From assembly GCA_963822115.1 (NCBI GenBank), contig CAWGGM010000022.1, positions 1 through 64,000 on the forward strand: DNA of 64,000 nucleotides. The letters are read 5' to 3'. Under the pieces are notes generated by a model that saw only the letters and a list, made by a program, of their open reading frames with translations, was not told the DNA's origin and made no database searches. Made by a program: the position numbers and the translations under genes. This document shows positions 9,788 through 19,611 of this stretch, piece by piece (the stretch's first letter is position 1; the number at the start of each line of letters is the position of its first letter). This DNA comes from CAWDXG01 sp963822115 (GTDB lineage Bacteria; Myxococcota_A; Polyangia; Polyangiales; Polyangiaceae).

Positions 9788-11227
9788 ATGGCGACTAATC
9801 GAGGCACCGACGCCCGCCGATCCCCTTCGCTGGCTGTGCCGGCGCGGATCGCGCTGGGGCTCTTGATGGCGTGCGCGCTCGCCACGGGGTGCAAGAAGCA
9901 CGCGAAGTCCGGCGGAGCAGCCGGCAATGCTGTCCAGTCGGCGAGCGCCGTGCCGGCCGCCCCGCCGGCGCCACGCTGCAAGGCTATCAAGCGTGGGGCG
10001 TCCTTCACCATCGGCCAGCCCGGCAAGAGCGACCTCGGGGGCGACGACGACAGCGTCGCTCTGCCGTTTGCTGTGGATCTCGGGTCGGCCGTCGCGACGT
10101 CTTCGGGCTTCGCGGTTTCCGCTCTGCAGACCGAGGACGGCGGGACCGGCGCCGTGGTGGCACTCGTCAGTGCGAACGCCGACAGCGGTAAGCTGGTGGA
10201 TCTGGGGCACGTCTACGGCGACGCCGATCCGCCGCGTCTGGCTGCCCACGCTGACCGGCTGGTGGTCGCGCTGCCAGGCAACGATGCCAGTGGTGCGACG
10301 CTCCGGCTGGTCGCCATCCGCAATCCCGCCGGCTCGGCCGACGTGGTCTGGGGCCGCGAGATGGAGCAGGGCAACGACCAGTCCCAGGTGTTCGATATCG
10401 AGCTCGGCGACAAGCGCGGGGTGCTGGTCTGGGACGATTGGGACAAGAGTGCCGACCACGGCGTGATCCGCGCCAGTACGTTCAAGGCCGACGATGTGTC
10501 GAACGCCACGCGCCCGCGCGTCCTGTCGCCGAAGGACGACGATGCAGAAGCGCCGCGCATCGTCCGTCGCCCGGGTGGGTTCTGGCTCGCCTGGATCTCG
10601 CACCATCGCGCCCACGCTGGTCGCGGCGCGCCCGCGGCGTCGTCTTCCCCGGAACCGGGCGCGGGCAGTCCCATCGTCGAGCTCGGCAGCCGATGGCTCG
10701 AGCTCGTGCCGCTCGACGAGAACGGCTCGCCCACGGCTTCGCCCATCGCGGTCTCCCGCCACGACGCCCACGTGCTGGTGTTCGACGTAGCGCCCGCGCC
10801 GGACGGCGGAGCGCTCCTGGCGTGGCGAGACGACGAGGCGGAGCCCGGTGCCGAGGGCCGCATCGTGCACCTGGGCAGGGTGCGGCCGGGCGGCTCGGTC
10901 CAGACGCACATCCTCGACGACGCCAAGGTTGGCGCCGGGGTGCCGACGCTCCTCGTGGACGAGCACCCGCCGGCCAAGCCCGGCCCCCAGGCTGCCTGGT
11001 TGTCGCTGGCCGGGGTGAGCGACGAGACGCGGCTGGCTGCCCTCGACGCGAACGGCAAGCTGCTCGATCCGCTGGTCACCGATCCAGTGCTGCGTCGCGC
11101 GGAGCCCGTCGTGCTGGACCGCGGTCGCATGCTGCTGGCCGCGCCGCGCGGCCTGGCGCTGGAGCTATCGGCGGCGACCTGCAAGGTCAAAAAGCACACA
11201 CCGCGCCCGGCTGCCGGCGCCAATTGA
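9788..11227 (+). CDS. lipoprotein with propeller-like repeats, function unknown
   Basis: A protein of about 479 residues with an N-terminal hydrophobic segment ending in CALATGC, a lipobox followed by lysines and an Ala/Gly-rich linker. The body has repeated blades with the pattern aromatic-D/A-W-x-D, for example VLVWDDWDK, FWLAWISHH and LLAWRDDE, spaced 60-90 residues apart. This suggests a beta-propeller such as is found in sialidase-like or FG-GAP-like proteins, but no active-site motif is visible. The start could also be the in-frame ATG at 9776. I do not recognise a specific family. It stands alone between divergent plsB and the downstream DJ-1 gene. Confidence 0.65.
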   Translation: MATNRGTDARRSPSLAVPARIALGLLMACALATGCKKHAKSGGAAGNAVQSASAVPAAPPAPRCKAIKRGASFTIGQPGKSDLGGDDDSVALPFAVDLGSAVATSSGFAVSALQTEDGGTGAVVALVSANADSGKLVDLGHVYGDADPPRLAAHADRLVVALPGNDASGATLRLVAIRNPAGSADVVWGREMEQGNDQSQVFDIELGDKRGVLVWDDWDKSADHGVIRASTFKADDVSNATRPRVLSPKDDDAEAPRIVRRPGGFWLAWISHHRAHAGRGAPAASSSPEPGAGSPIVELGSRWLELVPLDENGSPTASPIAVSRHDAHVLVFDVAPAPDGGALLAWRDDEAEPGAEGRIVHLGRVRPGGSVQTHILDDAKVGAGVPTLLVDEHPPAKPGPQAAWLSLAGVSDETRLAALDANGKLLDPLVTDPVLRRAEPVVLDRGRMLLAAPRGLALELSAATCKVKKHTPRPAAGAN

Positions 11228-11291
11228 CACGCGGCGGCTGCGCTCGCACTTTCTGGATCGGCGCGCCGGGTCGCGCCGTGGAGGAGTGGTC

Positions 11292-11858
11292 ATGTCGAAG
11301 GTTCTGGTTCTCCTGGCGGATGGGTTCGAGGAGATCGAAGCCGTGACGCTCATCGACGTGCTCAGGCGCGCCGATGTGGAGGTCACGGTGCTCGGGACAG
11401 GTGAGGGGCCGGTTCGGGGGTCCCACGGCATCACGATCGTCCCGGAGCGCCACATGGACCAGATGCCCGTCGCAGCCTACGACGCGCTGCTACTGCCTGG
11501 AGGGATGCCGGGGTCGGCGAACCTCCGCGACGACAAGCGAGTGCTCGCGCTACTGAAGCGCTTCAATAACGATGGCAAGCTTGTCGGCGCCATCTGCGCC
11601 GCGCCGATTGCGCTGGAGGCGGCAGGTGTGCTCGCAGGGCGGCGCGCGACGTCGTTTCCCGGCCTGGAGCTACCCAGTGCCGAGTACGTCGAGGAGCGCG
11701 TGGTGAGCGACGGCAATCTGGTCACCAGCCGCGGCGCTGGTACGGCGATGGAATTCGCGCTCGCGCTGGTGGAACGGCTCGCTGGACGGGAGCAGGCGCA
11801 GCAGCTCGCCGACCGCATGCTGGCGAGGTGGAAGCCTTCGAAGGCTGGCGCCAGCTAG
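11292..11858 (+). CDS. DJ-1/PfpI family protein
   Basis: A 188-residue protein very like DJ-1, YajL and ThiJ. It begins with the family strand VLVLLADGFEEIEAVTLID, in which the conserved glutamate lies in GFEEIE. The reactive cysteine sits at the nucleophile elbow GAICAAPIALEAAG (Cys102), and the LLLPGG loop precedes it. DJ-1 proteins protect against oxidative stress and reactive carbonyls such as methylglyoxal; the protein deglycase claim for the family is debated. ATG 11292 is chosen because a GGAG lies 5-6 bases upstream. The stop codon is shared with the convergent Cys-repeat gene in one CTAG. Confidence 0.92.
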   Translation: MSKVLVLLADGFEEIEAVTLIDVLRRADVEVTVLGTGEGPVRGSHGITIVPERHMDQMPVAAYDALLLPGGMPGSANLRDDKRVLALLKRFNNDGKLVGAICAAPIALEAAGVLAGRRATSFPGLELPSAEYVEERVVSDGNLVTSRGAGTAMEFALALVERLAGREQAQQLADRMLARWKPSKAGAS

Positions 11859-14806
11859 TTGCAGGTGCCGCTCGACAGCGACAGGTCGTCGATGTTCCAG
11901 CCGCTCATCTTCCAGGCGATGAACGCGCCCTTCTTGCCGGTCGCGAAGCCGAAGCGCACCTTGAAATTGGCGTTCTTGTAGGCGGTGACGTCGAACTCCT
12001 CGCGGGTCCAGGCGTTGTCGGTGATCAGCACGTCGTTGCTGGGATTCGTCCACAGTGTCTGCCAGCCGCTGCCGTTGTACACCTCGACCGTGTCGGTCGT
12101 GTACGGCGTGGAGTCGCAGTTCAGCCAGCGCCAGAAGGTGAGCTTCACGGTGCCGCCCGCTCCGGACAGATCGACGGTCGGGCTGGTCAGGTACCAGGCC
12201 GAGTGGAGATTGGTCTCGTCGTAGTTCCCGCCGAGCACGATGCCCGCCACGCCGTTGTCCGAGGTGGTGGAGTGGTCGAGGGAGGGGTCGGGGTTGCCCT
12301 GCTGTTGGCCGGAGCTGGTGGCGGTCGGGCCGATGGCCCACGTGCCGTCCATGGTCCAACCGCGCGAGTTGTCCGAGAAGTCCTCCGAGAAGTAGACATT
12401 CCCGCCGCTGCAGCTGCTCGACGCGCAGCCGCACGTGCCGTCCGAACCGCAGCGCGTCCCGCAGCCGCCGCAGTTGTTCGGGTCGCTGGCGGTCGCCGAC
12501 TCACAGGCGTTGGTGCCGTTCTTGTCGCAGTCGCTCTGGCCGCTGCCGCACGACACGCACGTGCCGTTACTGCAATACTGCGACGACGTGCACTTCTTGT
12601 TGCAGGCGCCGCAGTTGTTGCCGTCGCTCGCAGTGTTGGTCTCGCACCCATTGGCGGAATTGCCGTCGCAGTCGGCGGTGCCGACGGGACACGCCGAGAC
12701 GCAGTTGCCGTTCGAGCAGTTCGGTGTCGAGCCCGAGCAGACGTGCCCGCAGGTCCCGCAGTTGTTGGGGTCGGTCCGCGTGTTGACCTCGCAGCCGTCG
12801 GTGCGCGCGTTGTTGTCGCAGTCGGCGTAGCCCGCGCTGCAGGCGATACTGCAGCCGCCGCCGTTGCACGAGGGCGTGCCGTTGTTGTTGCTGCAGGCCG
12901 AGCCGCAACCGCCGCAGTTGGCGACGTCGGCGGCCGTGTGCGTCTCGCAGCCGTTGGACTGGTTGCTGTCGCAGTTGCCCCAGCCCGCGTTGCAGCTGCT
13001 GACCTGGCAGCTGCCGGTGCTGCAATCGCCGGCTGCGTTCGCCGGACTGCAACCCTGACTGCAGGCGCCGCAGTTCGCATTGGTGTTCAGCTGCGTCTCG
13101 CAGCCGTCGGCGGGGTTGCCGTTGCAGTCTCCCCAGCCGGAGGCACAGGTCGGCTTGCACACGGCGCCGCCTGACGTGGAACAGGTGGTGCTGCCGTGCG
13201 GGTTGGTGCACGTTGCGCCGCAGGCGCCGCAGTTCGAGACGGTGTTCAGCCGGGTCTCGCAGCCGTCGGTGACGTCGCTGTTGCAGTCGTCGTAGCCGGC
13301 ATTGCACGTGATCGCGCATAGCCCCTGGTTGCACGACGCTGTGCCGTTGGTGTTGCTGCATGCATTCCCGCAGCCGCCGCAGTTGCTGGGGTCCGACTTC
13401 AGGTTCGCCTCGCAGCCGTCGGTGTACTGCTTGTTGCAGTCGGCGAAGTTCGTGCTGCAACCGCTGATGGTGCAGGCGCTCGAAACGCAGGCGACCGTCG
13501 CGTTCGAAGCCGAGCAGGCAGTGCCGCACTTGCCGCAGTTGTTGGTGTCGTTGGAGAGGTCGACCTCGCAGCCGTTGCTTGCCAGGCCGTCGCAGTCCGC
13601 CTTCGACCCCGTGCAGGTGACGCTGCTGAACCCACATACGCCACCGACGCAGTTGGCAGGAGCGCCGCCGGCTGGGCAGACGTGCCCGCAGGTGGAGCAG
13701 TTGTCCACGCTGGTGTTCAGGTTGGTCTCGCAGCCGTCCACCGGGTCGAAGTTGCAGTCGCCGAAGCCCGAGTTGCAGCCGACTCCGCACACGCCGCTGT
13801 TGCAGGTGGGCGCGGAGTGGTTCGTGCTGCAGGCGTGCCCGCAGGTCCCGCAATTGGCCACGTCGCTGCCGGTCTGCACTTCGCAGCCGTCGGTCGGGTC
13901 GCCATTGCAGTCCGCATAGCCCGGATCGCATGAGGCGATCGCACACTTTCCCGCGGTGCACTTGGCCGTCGCGTTCGGCAGCACGCACTTGTTGTTGCAG
14001 CTGCCGCAATTGAGCGGATCCTGATCGAGCCTCGACTCGCAGCCATCGGTCGGGTCGTTGTTGCAGTCGTCGTAGCCGGTGTTGCACGCGGTCACCGCGC
14101 AGGACCCGTTGTTGCAGGCTCCCGTGCCATTGGCCGGCTGGCACGCATTGCCGCAGCTGCCGCAGTTTGCGTCGTCGGTGAGAGGCTCGGAGCAGGTGCT
14201 GTCGCAGCAGTTCTGGCCGTTTGGGCACGCGTGCTGTGGGGTGCAGCCCGGCACGCACTTCAACGTCTGCGTGTCGCAGAGGCTGCCGGGTGGGCAGTCG
14301 GTGATGTTCACGCAGCCGCTGCAGGTGTGCGTGCTGGTGTCGCAGGTCAGGTGAGGGACACCGGAGTCGGCGCCGGCCCCGGCCGCGCCTCCCACTCCTG
14401 CGTCGCCCGCGCCTCCTGCCCCGGCGTCGGCAGCGCTGCTTGTCCGGTTGCAGTCCGCGTCGCTGTTGCAGCCAGTAGCGCAGTGTTTGGTGCTGTCGCA
14501 GTAGTTGCCGACAGGGCAGTCGGTCCCGCCCGGCAGGCACTGCACGCAGGTCGCGTTGGCGGTGTCGCAGACCGGCGTCGCCGGAGTTCCGGCGCAGTCT
14601 GCGCTGCTCTTGCAGCTGCCACCATCATTGCCCGCTCCGCCAGCGTCTCCGGCCTCGCCAGATTGGCCGCCGCTGCCGCCGGCAGTCACATCTTGACCGC
14701 CGTCCTGTCCCCCGGCGCCGCTGTTGGTGAACGTGTATTGCGGGACCGAGCACGAGAGGGCGCCGACCGCGGCGAGCAGTACGACGAGAAGGCGAGGTGT
14801 CTGCAT
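11855..14806 (-). CDS. large lipoprotein with 11 cysteine-rich repeats and a C-terminal MAM/jelly-roll-like domain
   Basis: A 983-residue exported protein. The signal ends in VGALSC (Cys19, lipobox) and is followed by a Gly/Asp/Ala-rich linker. Residues from about 50 to 230 hold Cys-rich segments of the kind CKSSADC...CVQC. Then come 11 tandem repeats of 38-42 residues with the core D/N-G-C-E-(8 to 10)-N-C-G-x-C-G-x-x-C. The last 181 residues form a separate domain that opens with VYFSEDFSDNSRGW and ends in WNIDDLSLS, resembling the MAM or concanavalin-like beta-sandwich modules on secreted proteins. The repeats are a known style of myxobacterial surface proteins and are sometimes misnamed tryptophan synthase alpha chain in databases. 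Role is unknown; binding or adhesion is a guess. Confidence 0.85.
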   Translation of the reverse strand: MQTPRLLVVLLAAVGALSCSVPQYTFTNSGAGGQDGGQDVTAGGSGGQSGEAGDAGGAGNDGGSCKSSADCAGTPATPVCDTANATCVQCLPGGTDCPVGNYCDSTKHCATGCNSDADCNRTSSAADAGAGGAGDAGVGGAAGAGADSGVPHLTCDTSTHTCSGCVNITDCPPGSLCDTQTLKCVPGCTPQHACPNGQNCCDSTCSEPLTDDANCGSCGNACQPANGTGACNNGSCAVTACNTGYDDCNNDPTDGCESRLDQDPLNCGSCNNKCVLPNATAKCTAGKCAIASCDPGYADCNGDPTDGCEVQTGSDVANCGTCGHACSTNHSAPTCNSGVCGVGCNSGFGDCNFDPVDGCETNLNTSVDNCSTCGHVCPAGGAPANCVGGVCGFSSVTCTGSKADCDGLASNGCEVDLSNDTNNCGKCGTACSASNATVACVSSACTISGCSTNFADCNKQYTDGCEANLKSDPSNCGGCGNACSNTNGTASCNQGLCAITCNAGYDDCNSDVTDGCETRLNTVSNCGACGATCTNPHGSTTCSTSGGAVCKPTCASGWGDCNGNPADGCETQLNTNANCGACSQGCSPANAAGDCSTGSCQVSSCNAGWGNCDSNQSNGCETHTAADVANCGGCGSACSNNNGTPSCNGGGCSIACSAGYADCDNNARTDGCEVNTRTDPNNCGTCGHVCSGSTPNCSNGNCVSACPVGTADCDGNSANGCETNTASDGNNCGACNKKCTSSQYCSNGTCVSCGSGQSDCDKNGTNACESATASDPNNCGGCGTRCGSDGTCGCASSSCSGGNVYFSEDFSDNSRGWTMDGTWAIGPTATSSGQQQGNPDPSLDHSTTSDNGVAGIVLGGNYDETNLHSAWYLTSPTVDLSGAGGTVKLTFWRWLNCDSTPYTTDTVEVYNGSGWQTLWTNPSNDVLITDNAWTREEFDVTAYKNANFKVRFGFATGKKGAFIAWKMSGWNIDDLSLSSGTCN

Positions 14807-15043
14807 GCGGAAAAGCGCTTGAAAAAGGGGAAGAACGGCGATCCTGGGCACAGTTCCCATTTTGCACCGGAATGTCCCGGGTTGCTACAGCTCTCGTGGG
14901 CGCCGCGGCTCGCGGACGGCACGCATCCGTTAGTGGGTGGCAGTACGCCAGCTAGATTATTCCTCCGCCGGCGAGAAACTCATCGTTTGCAGTCAGGTCG
15001 CATGCTTGTGGGGCGCCCGACCCTCTGCAACAATTGAACTCGA

Positions 15044-16654
15044 ATGGATCCGCTCCCGGAATCCGCACCTGCCTCGGCCGAGATGGGGGTCGGGCATGAG
15101 CTCGGTCGCTACGAGCTGTTGATGCCGATCGCTTCGGGCGGCATGGCCATGGTCTGGGCTGCGCGGCTCAAGGGTACCCGCGGCTTCCAGAAGATCGTCG
15201 CCGTCAAGACGATGCTGCCGAAGCTCAGCGACGATTCCGAGTTCGAGCGCATGTTCCTCGACGAGGCATCGCTCGCGTCGCGGATCCGCCACCCGCACGT
15301 CGCCGAGATCATGGATCTCGGCGAACAGGACGGCGTGCTCTACCTCGTCATGGAGTGGATCGACGGGTTGCCGTTGAACCAGGTGATGAAGAAGGCGCGC
15401 AAAGCGGGTGGCATTCCGTTGCCCCTGGCTGTGCGCATCGTCATGCAGGCGTGCGCCGGGCTGCATGCTGCGCACGAGCTGCGCGATCAGAAGGGCGAGC
15501 TCGTCGGACTCGTGCACCGCGATGTGTCGCCGCAGAACATCATGCTGGGCTACGACGGCATCGCAAAAGTCGTCGACTTCGGTATTGCGAAAGCCACCGC
15601 CCTCGGCGGCGGGCAGACCGCTGCCGGTCAGGTCAAGGGCAAGATCGCGTACATGGCGCCCGAGCAGATCAAGGGCGATTCGCTCGATCGCAGGGCCGAC
15701 CTGTTCGCGATGGGAATCATCCTGTACGCGCTGACGACCGGCAAGCATCCGTTCCGCAAGGAATCGGAAGCAGCGACGATCTACAACATCATCGACAAGG
15801 CGCCGGCCACGCCGCCGCGCAGGATCGTGCCGGGCTATCCGGCGGCGCTCGAGCGCGTCGTGCTGCAGGCGCTGGCCAAGGATCCCGCAAAGCGCTACCC
15901 GACGGCGAACGAGTTCCTGCGCGCACTCGACCAGGCACTGCCGCCCTCGATGCGCGCGAGCACCGACGAGGATGTCTGCGCTTTCCTGGGCGGTCTGTTC
16001 AGAGAGCGCCGTGACGAGCACCGCGAGGCTCTGAACAAGGCGCTCGAGGGCGCCGACCAGCGCGCGCGCTCGAAGGTAAGCCTGCGCAGCTTCCTCGATT
16101 CGCAGCCGCCGCCCGCGCCGAACAGCGGAGTCACGCCGGTGAGCGAGGTGTCGCTGAACACCGTGGCGGCGACGCGGGAGACGATGGATTCGGGCGGCGA
16201 CGCGATGATGCCGACTGCCAGCGGACAGACGCTGTCCTCGCCGATCATGCGTCCGGCGCCGGATAGGAAGCGCTGGATGATCATCGCCGGGGCAGTCGCC
16301 GTCGTGGTTCTCGGAGGCGTCGTGCTTGCGCTCGGGGCGCGCAGCAACAGCAGCAGCGCCGCCAAGGCCCCCAATAGTGCGGAGCCGATCGCAGCCGCAG
16401 CTCCGACGAACAGCGCGACGCCGGCGCCGGCGGAGTCGGATACGACGGAGGTGGTGGAGGCGTCGTCCTTGCCCGTGGAGCCGCTCCCGCCGTCGGCCAG
16501 CGCCGAGCCCGCGGCTTCAGCGGCTCCGGCTCCGGTGAAGCACAAGCCTGCGCGCCACTACGTGCGTCACACGCCGGTGCACCGCACCCAGAAGCAGACG
16601 GCGAAGAAGACCACGCCGACGAATAACAGCTGGAAAGAGGACCCCGGCTTCTAG
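15044..16654 (+). CDS. transmembrane serine/threonine protein kinase
   Basis: A 536-residue Hanks-type kinase. The kinase domain covers about residues 22-295: a glycine loop IASGGMAMVW, catalytic Lys55 in VAVK, the catalytic loop HRDVSPQN (158-165), DFG (178-180) and APEQ. The HRDVSPQN form is typical of myxobacterial kinases. A Ser/Ala/Pro-rich stretch follows, then one membrane segment (about 403-425) and an outer, low-complexity tail rich in Ala, Pro and Lys. It should be anchored in the inner membrane with the kinase in the cytoplasm. No sensor domain is recognisable in the tail. It stands alone and is convergent with the TPR-PEGA gene. Confidence 0.93.
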   Translation: MDPLPESAPASAEMGVGHELGRYELLMPIASGGMAMVWAARLKGTRGFQKIVAVKTMLPKLSDDSEFERMFLDEASLASRIRHPHVAEIMDLGEQDGVLYLVMEWIDGLPLNQVMKKARKAGGIPLPLAVRIVMQACAGLHAAHELRDQKGELVGLVHRDVSPQNIMLGYDGIAKVVDFGIAKATALGGGQTAAGQVKGKIAYMAPEQIKGDSLDRRADLFAMGIILYALTTGKHPFRKESEAATIYNIIDKAPATPPRRIVPGYPAALERVVLQALAKDPAKRYPTANEFLRALDQALPPSMRASTDEDVCAFLGGLFRERRDEHREALNKALEGADQRARSKVSLRSFLDSQPPPAPNSGVTPVSEVSLNTVAATRETMDSGGDAMMPTASGQTLSSPIMRPAPDRKRWMIIAGAVAVVVLGGVVLALGARSNSSSAAKAPNSAEPIAAAAPTNSATPAPAESDTTEVVEASSLPVEPLPPSASAEPAASAAPAPVKHKPARHYVRHTPVHRTQKQTAKKTTPTNNSWKEDPGF

Positions 16655-16720
16655 TCGAGGCCAGGGGAGGAAGCACGGGCCACGCGCTGGCCCCGCGCAG
16701 CGCAGGGGTCCCCGGCTCGT

Positions 16721-17761
16721 CTAGAACCTGCCGACGAGCGAGGCGCCTGCTTCAGTGCCGGGCGCGGCTGGCAGCAGCCTGAGCCCCGCCTTGTCGGCCG
16801 GCTTGGCCTTGTGCGAATGCTTGCCAGTCACGAGCAGGACAACGGCCGCGCCCACGCCTACTACGCCCACGCCGAGCGTGATCTGCGAGATGAGCGTGTC
16901 GGTCTTCGCGTTGTCGTAGTAGGTCCGGCTCGACGCGGGGCAGGCATTGTGGTTCGAGCCGCACGCGTCGTTGAGCTTGCTGATCTGGCCGTTGCGAAGC
17001 ACGAAGTAGAACACACCGGAAGCGGCCAGGCTCGCCACTCCGATGCCGCCGACGACGAAGGGCAGGACCTTCGAGTGCGGCTTCGGTAGGGCCGGAGGCG
17101 GCTCACCACCGACCGGTCCGGTCGAGCCGCTGGAACTGCCGTTGCCCTCCGCGGGCGTCGGAGTCTTCTTCAGTACGATCTCCACCGTCTCCTGCTGCTT
17201 CTCCTTGACGGACATCGTCTTCGAAAACGGTTCGTGTCCCGGCGCTTTCGCGCTGATGGTGTGCGGGCCCGGGTCGACGGGCACGGGCACGCCGATCGAG
17301 GAAACGCCCAGTCTCACGCCGTCCAGCTCGATGCTGGCCGCTTCGGCGCCGTCTCCTCGCTTGATCACGACCTTCGGAATACGCGCCGAGAGATCCTTGA
17401 TGTGACTCTGGACGGTCGACTTGAACGACCTGGCCCGGACCTCGTCGGCGCTCTGCAGCGCGAGCTTGTAGCCGCCCAGCGCGACCGCGAGCTGGCCGAG
17501 GTGCTCCTCGCACAGAGCGACGTGGTAGCGGACCTGCGGGGTCATCTTCACCTGGCCGACCTCGCGGAACCTGGTGAGCGCGGTGCTCCAGTCGCCGGCC
17601 TGCTCGAGCTCGGTGCCCTGCTGGAACTTGACGCGGGCTCGGGACAGTTCCTTTCTGCTGGGGCCGGCGAAGGCGGTGGTCGCCAGCAGCGACAGGCAGA
17701 AGAAGGCCAGAACGACGCGGCGCCAGCGCGCTACCGACGAGCGCGCACAAGACTGGAACAT
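16721..17761 (-). CDS. TPR-like and PEGA-domain membrane protein
   Basis: A 346-residue exported protein of a type common in Polyangia. A signal peptide ends near AFAGPSRKEL. Residues 35-130 look like two or three TPR helices (FQQGTELEQAGDWSTALTRF and YHVALCEEHLGQLAVALGGY). Residues about 140-195 are a PEGA beta-domain: a SIELDG strand, then VDPGPHTISAKAPGH. Pro/Gly linkers follow, then two hydrophobic segments (near 235-255 and 295-315) with a Cys-containing loop between them. PEGA domains are found in surface-layer and cell-envelope proteins, so a scaffolding role is likely. The ATG at 17761 is chosen because the residues that follow make a good signal peptide. Confidence 0.8.
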   Translation of the reverse strand: MFQSCARSSVARWRRVVLAFFCLSLLATTAFAGPSRKELSRARVKFQQGTELEQAGDWSTALTRFREVGQVKMTPQVRYHVALCEEHLGQLAVALGGYKLALQSADEVRARSFKSTVQSHIKDLSARIPKVVIKRGDGAEAASIELDGVRLGVSSIGVPVPVDPGPHTISAKAPGHEPFSKTMSVKEKQQETVEIVLKKTPTPAEGNGSSSGSTGPVGGEPPPALPKPHSKVLPFVVGGIGVASLAASGVFYFVLRNGQISKLNDACGSNHNACPASSRTYYDNAKTDTLISQITLGVGVVGVGAAVVLLVTGKHSHKAKPADKAGLRLLPAAPGTEAGASLVGRF

Positions 17762-17808
17762 GATGACAAGATTAGCCGCACCGCATGCTCTGCGTCCAGG
17801 CGAGCCGC

Positions 17809-18444
17809 TCAGCCGCGCCTTTCGACTTCGATAAGAAGCGGTTCCGCGCTGGCGTCCTGGTCGTGGCCGAGCGCCGCCGCCACGCTCCGCGCCTGCCCCT
17901 GACCCAGCAGGCGCGCGACGGCAGCCAGAGCCACGTCGAGGGCCAAGGCACTGTGGGCAGCGCTGAGCAAGTGCCCGGACTCCACGACGCCCGCGTTGAC
18001 CGCGGCGGGACGCGCTCGGGGCGCCACCTCCGCGAGAAGCTCGCCCGCATCGACCGGAACCGCCAGCTCTTGATCGTCGGCCAACCCGGCGCCGGCGGCG
18101 AGCAGCCCGCCGTAGCCCACCGTCAGCACCAGCTCGGCGCTGCTGCCGGCTTTGCGCACCCAGTCCACCAGCGCAGCGTCGCGAGCCATCCGGCGCGCGC
18201 CGTAGCCGCCCGGCAGGACCAGCAGCTCCGGCTCGGGGCAATCGTCGAGCGTGCCGGTGGCTTCGACGACGAGCTGGTTGCGCGTGGTGATGCGCCCGGC
18301 TCGCGTTGCGACGGTCGTGACCTTGAAAGGGCGCCAGTTCCACTTGCGTCCCGCGCTGCTCAGCACAGCCAGCGTCGCTGCCACGTCCAGCAGTTCGACC
18401 TCGTCGAAGAGCAGCAGAGCGACGCTGCGCGAGCGCGTCCGCAT
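17809..18444 (-). CDS. DJ-1/PfpI superfamily protein lacking the nucleophile cysteine
   Basis: A 211-residue protein with the class-I glutamine amidotransferase-like fold as used in DJ-1 relatives and in the N-terminal sensor half of GlxA-type AraC regulators. It starts with VALLLFDEVELLDVAATLAVL, has ELLVLPGGYGARRM, and then the elbow region VLTVGYGGLLAAGAGLADD. In catalytic members this elbow is C-T-G-A or C-A-G; here the Cys position is Val or Gly, so covalent catalysis is not expected. There is no DNA-binding domain. It may act as a binding protein or be degenerate. A perfect 19-base palindrome sits 42-60 bases upstream and may regulate it. Confidence 0.75.
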   Translation of the reverse strand: MRTRSRSVALLLFDEVELLDVAATLAVLSSAGRKWNWRPFKVTTVATRAGRITTRNQLVVEATGTLDDCPEPELLVLPGGYGARRMARDAALVDWVRKAGSSAELVLTVGYGGLLAAGAGLADDQELAVPVDAGELLAEVAPRARPAAVNAGVVESGHLLSAAHSALALDVALAAVARLLGQGQARSVAAALGHDQDASAEPLLIEVERRG

Positions 18445-18485
18445 CAGCGCCTGGACGCTCCGCGGTGACGTGCGGCAGCGGACCG

Positions 18486-18504
18486 TCGGACCATCATGGT
18501 CCGA
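18486..18504. promoter_or_regulatory. 19-base perfect palindrome, possible operator
   Basis: TCGGACCATCATGGTCCGA is a perfect 9-base inverted repeat around a single central base. It lies 42-60 bases upstream of the Cys-less DJ-1-like gene and downstream of the desaturase stop on the same strand. The size and symmetry fit a binding site for a dimeric repressor or activator at a promoter. It is too short and lacks the T-run of an intrinsic terminator. No matching regulator gene is in the window, so the role is inferred from shape and place only. Confidence 0.35.
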
Positions 18505-18546
18505 TCCTAGCCCCGCAGAACGCCCCCGGGCCAGCCTTGTCGGGCG

Positions 18547-19467
<921 letters not shown>

Positions 19468-19611
19468 GCTCCAGGGATAGCCAAGCGCGTGTCAGGAATC
19501 CGTCAGGTCGTGGTCACTTGTTGATAGGCGTCAATTGGTGCGTATTTCCGGACAGTTGCGGCGGCAGCTGGAACTGCTTGTCCGGCCGGGGCCCGATGTT
19601 ACGTTGCGGCA

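Noticed and set aside
11828..14540. Long frames opposite and out of frame with the Cys-repeat gene
   Set aside because: They mirror the repeat codons; only the minus-strand frame gives a signal peptide and ordered Cys repeats.
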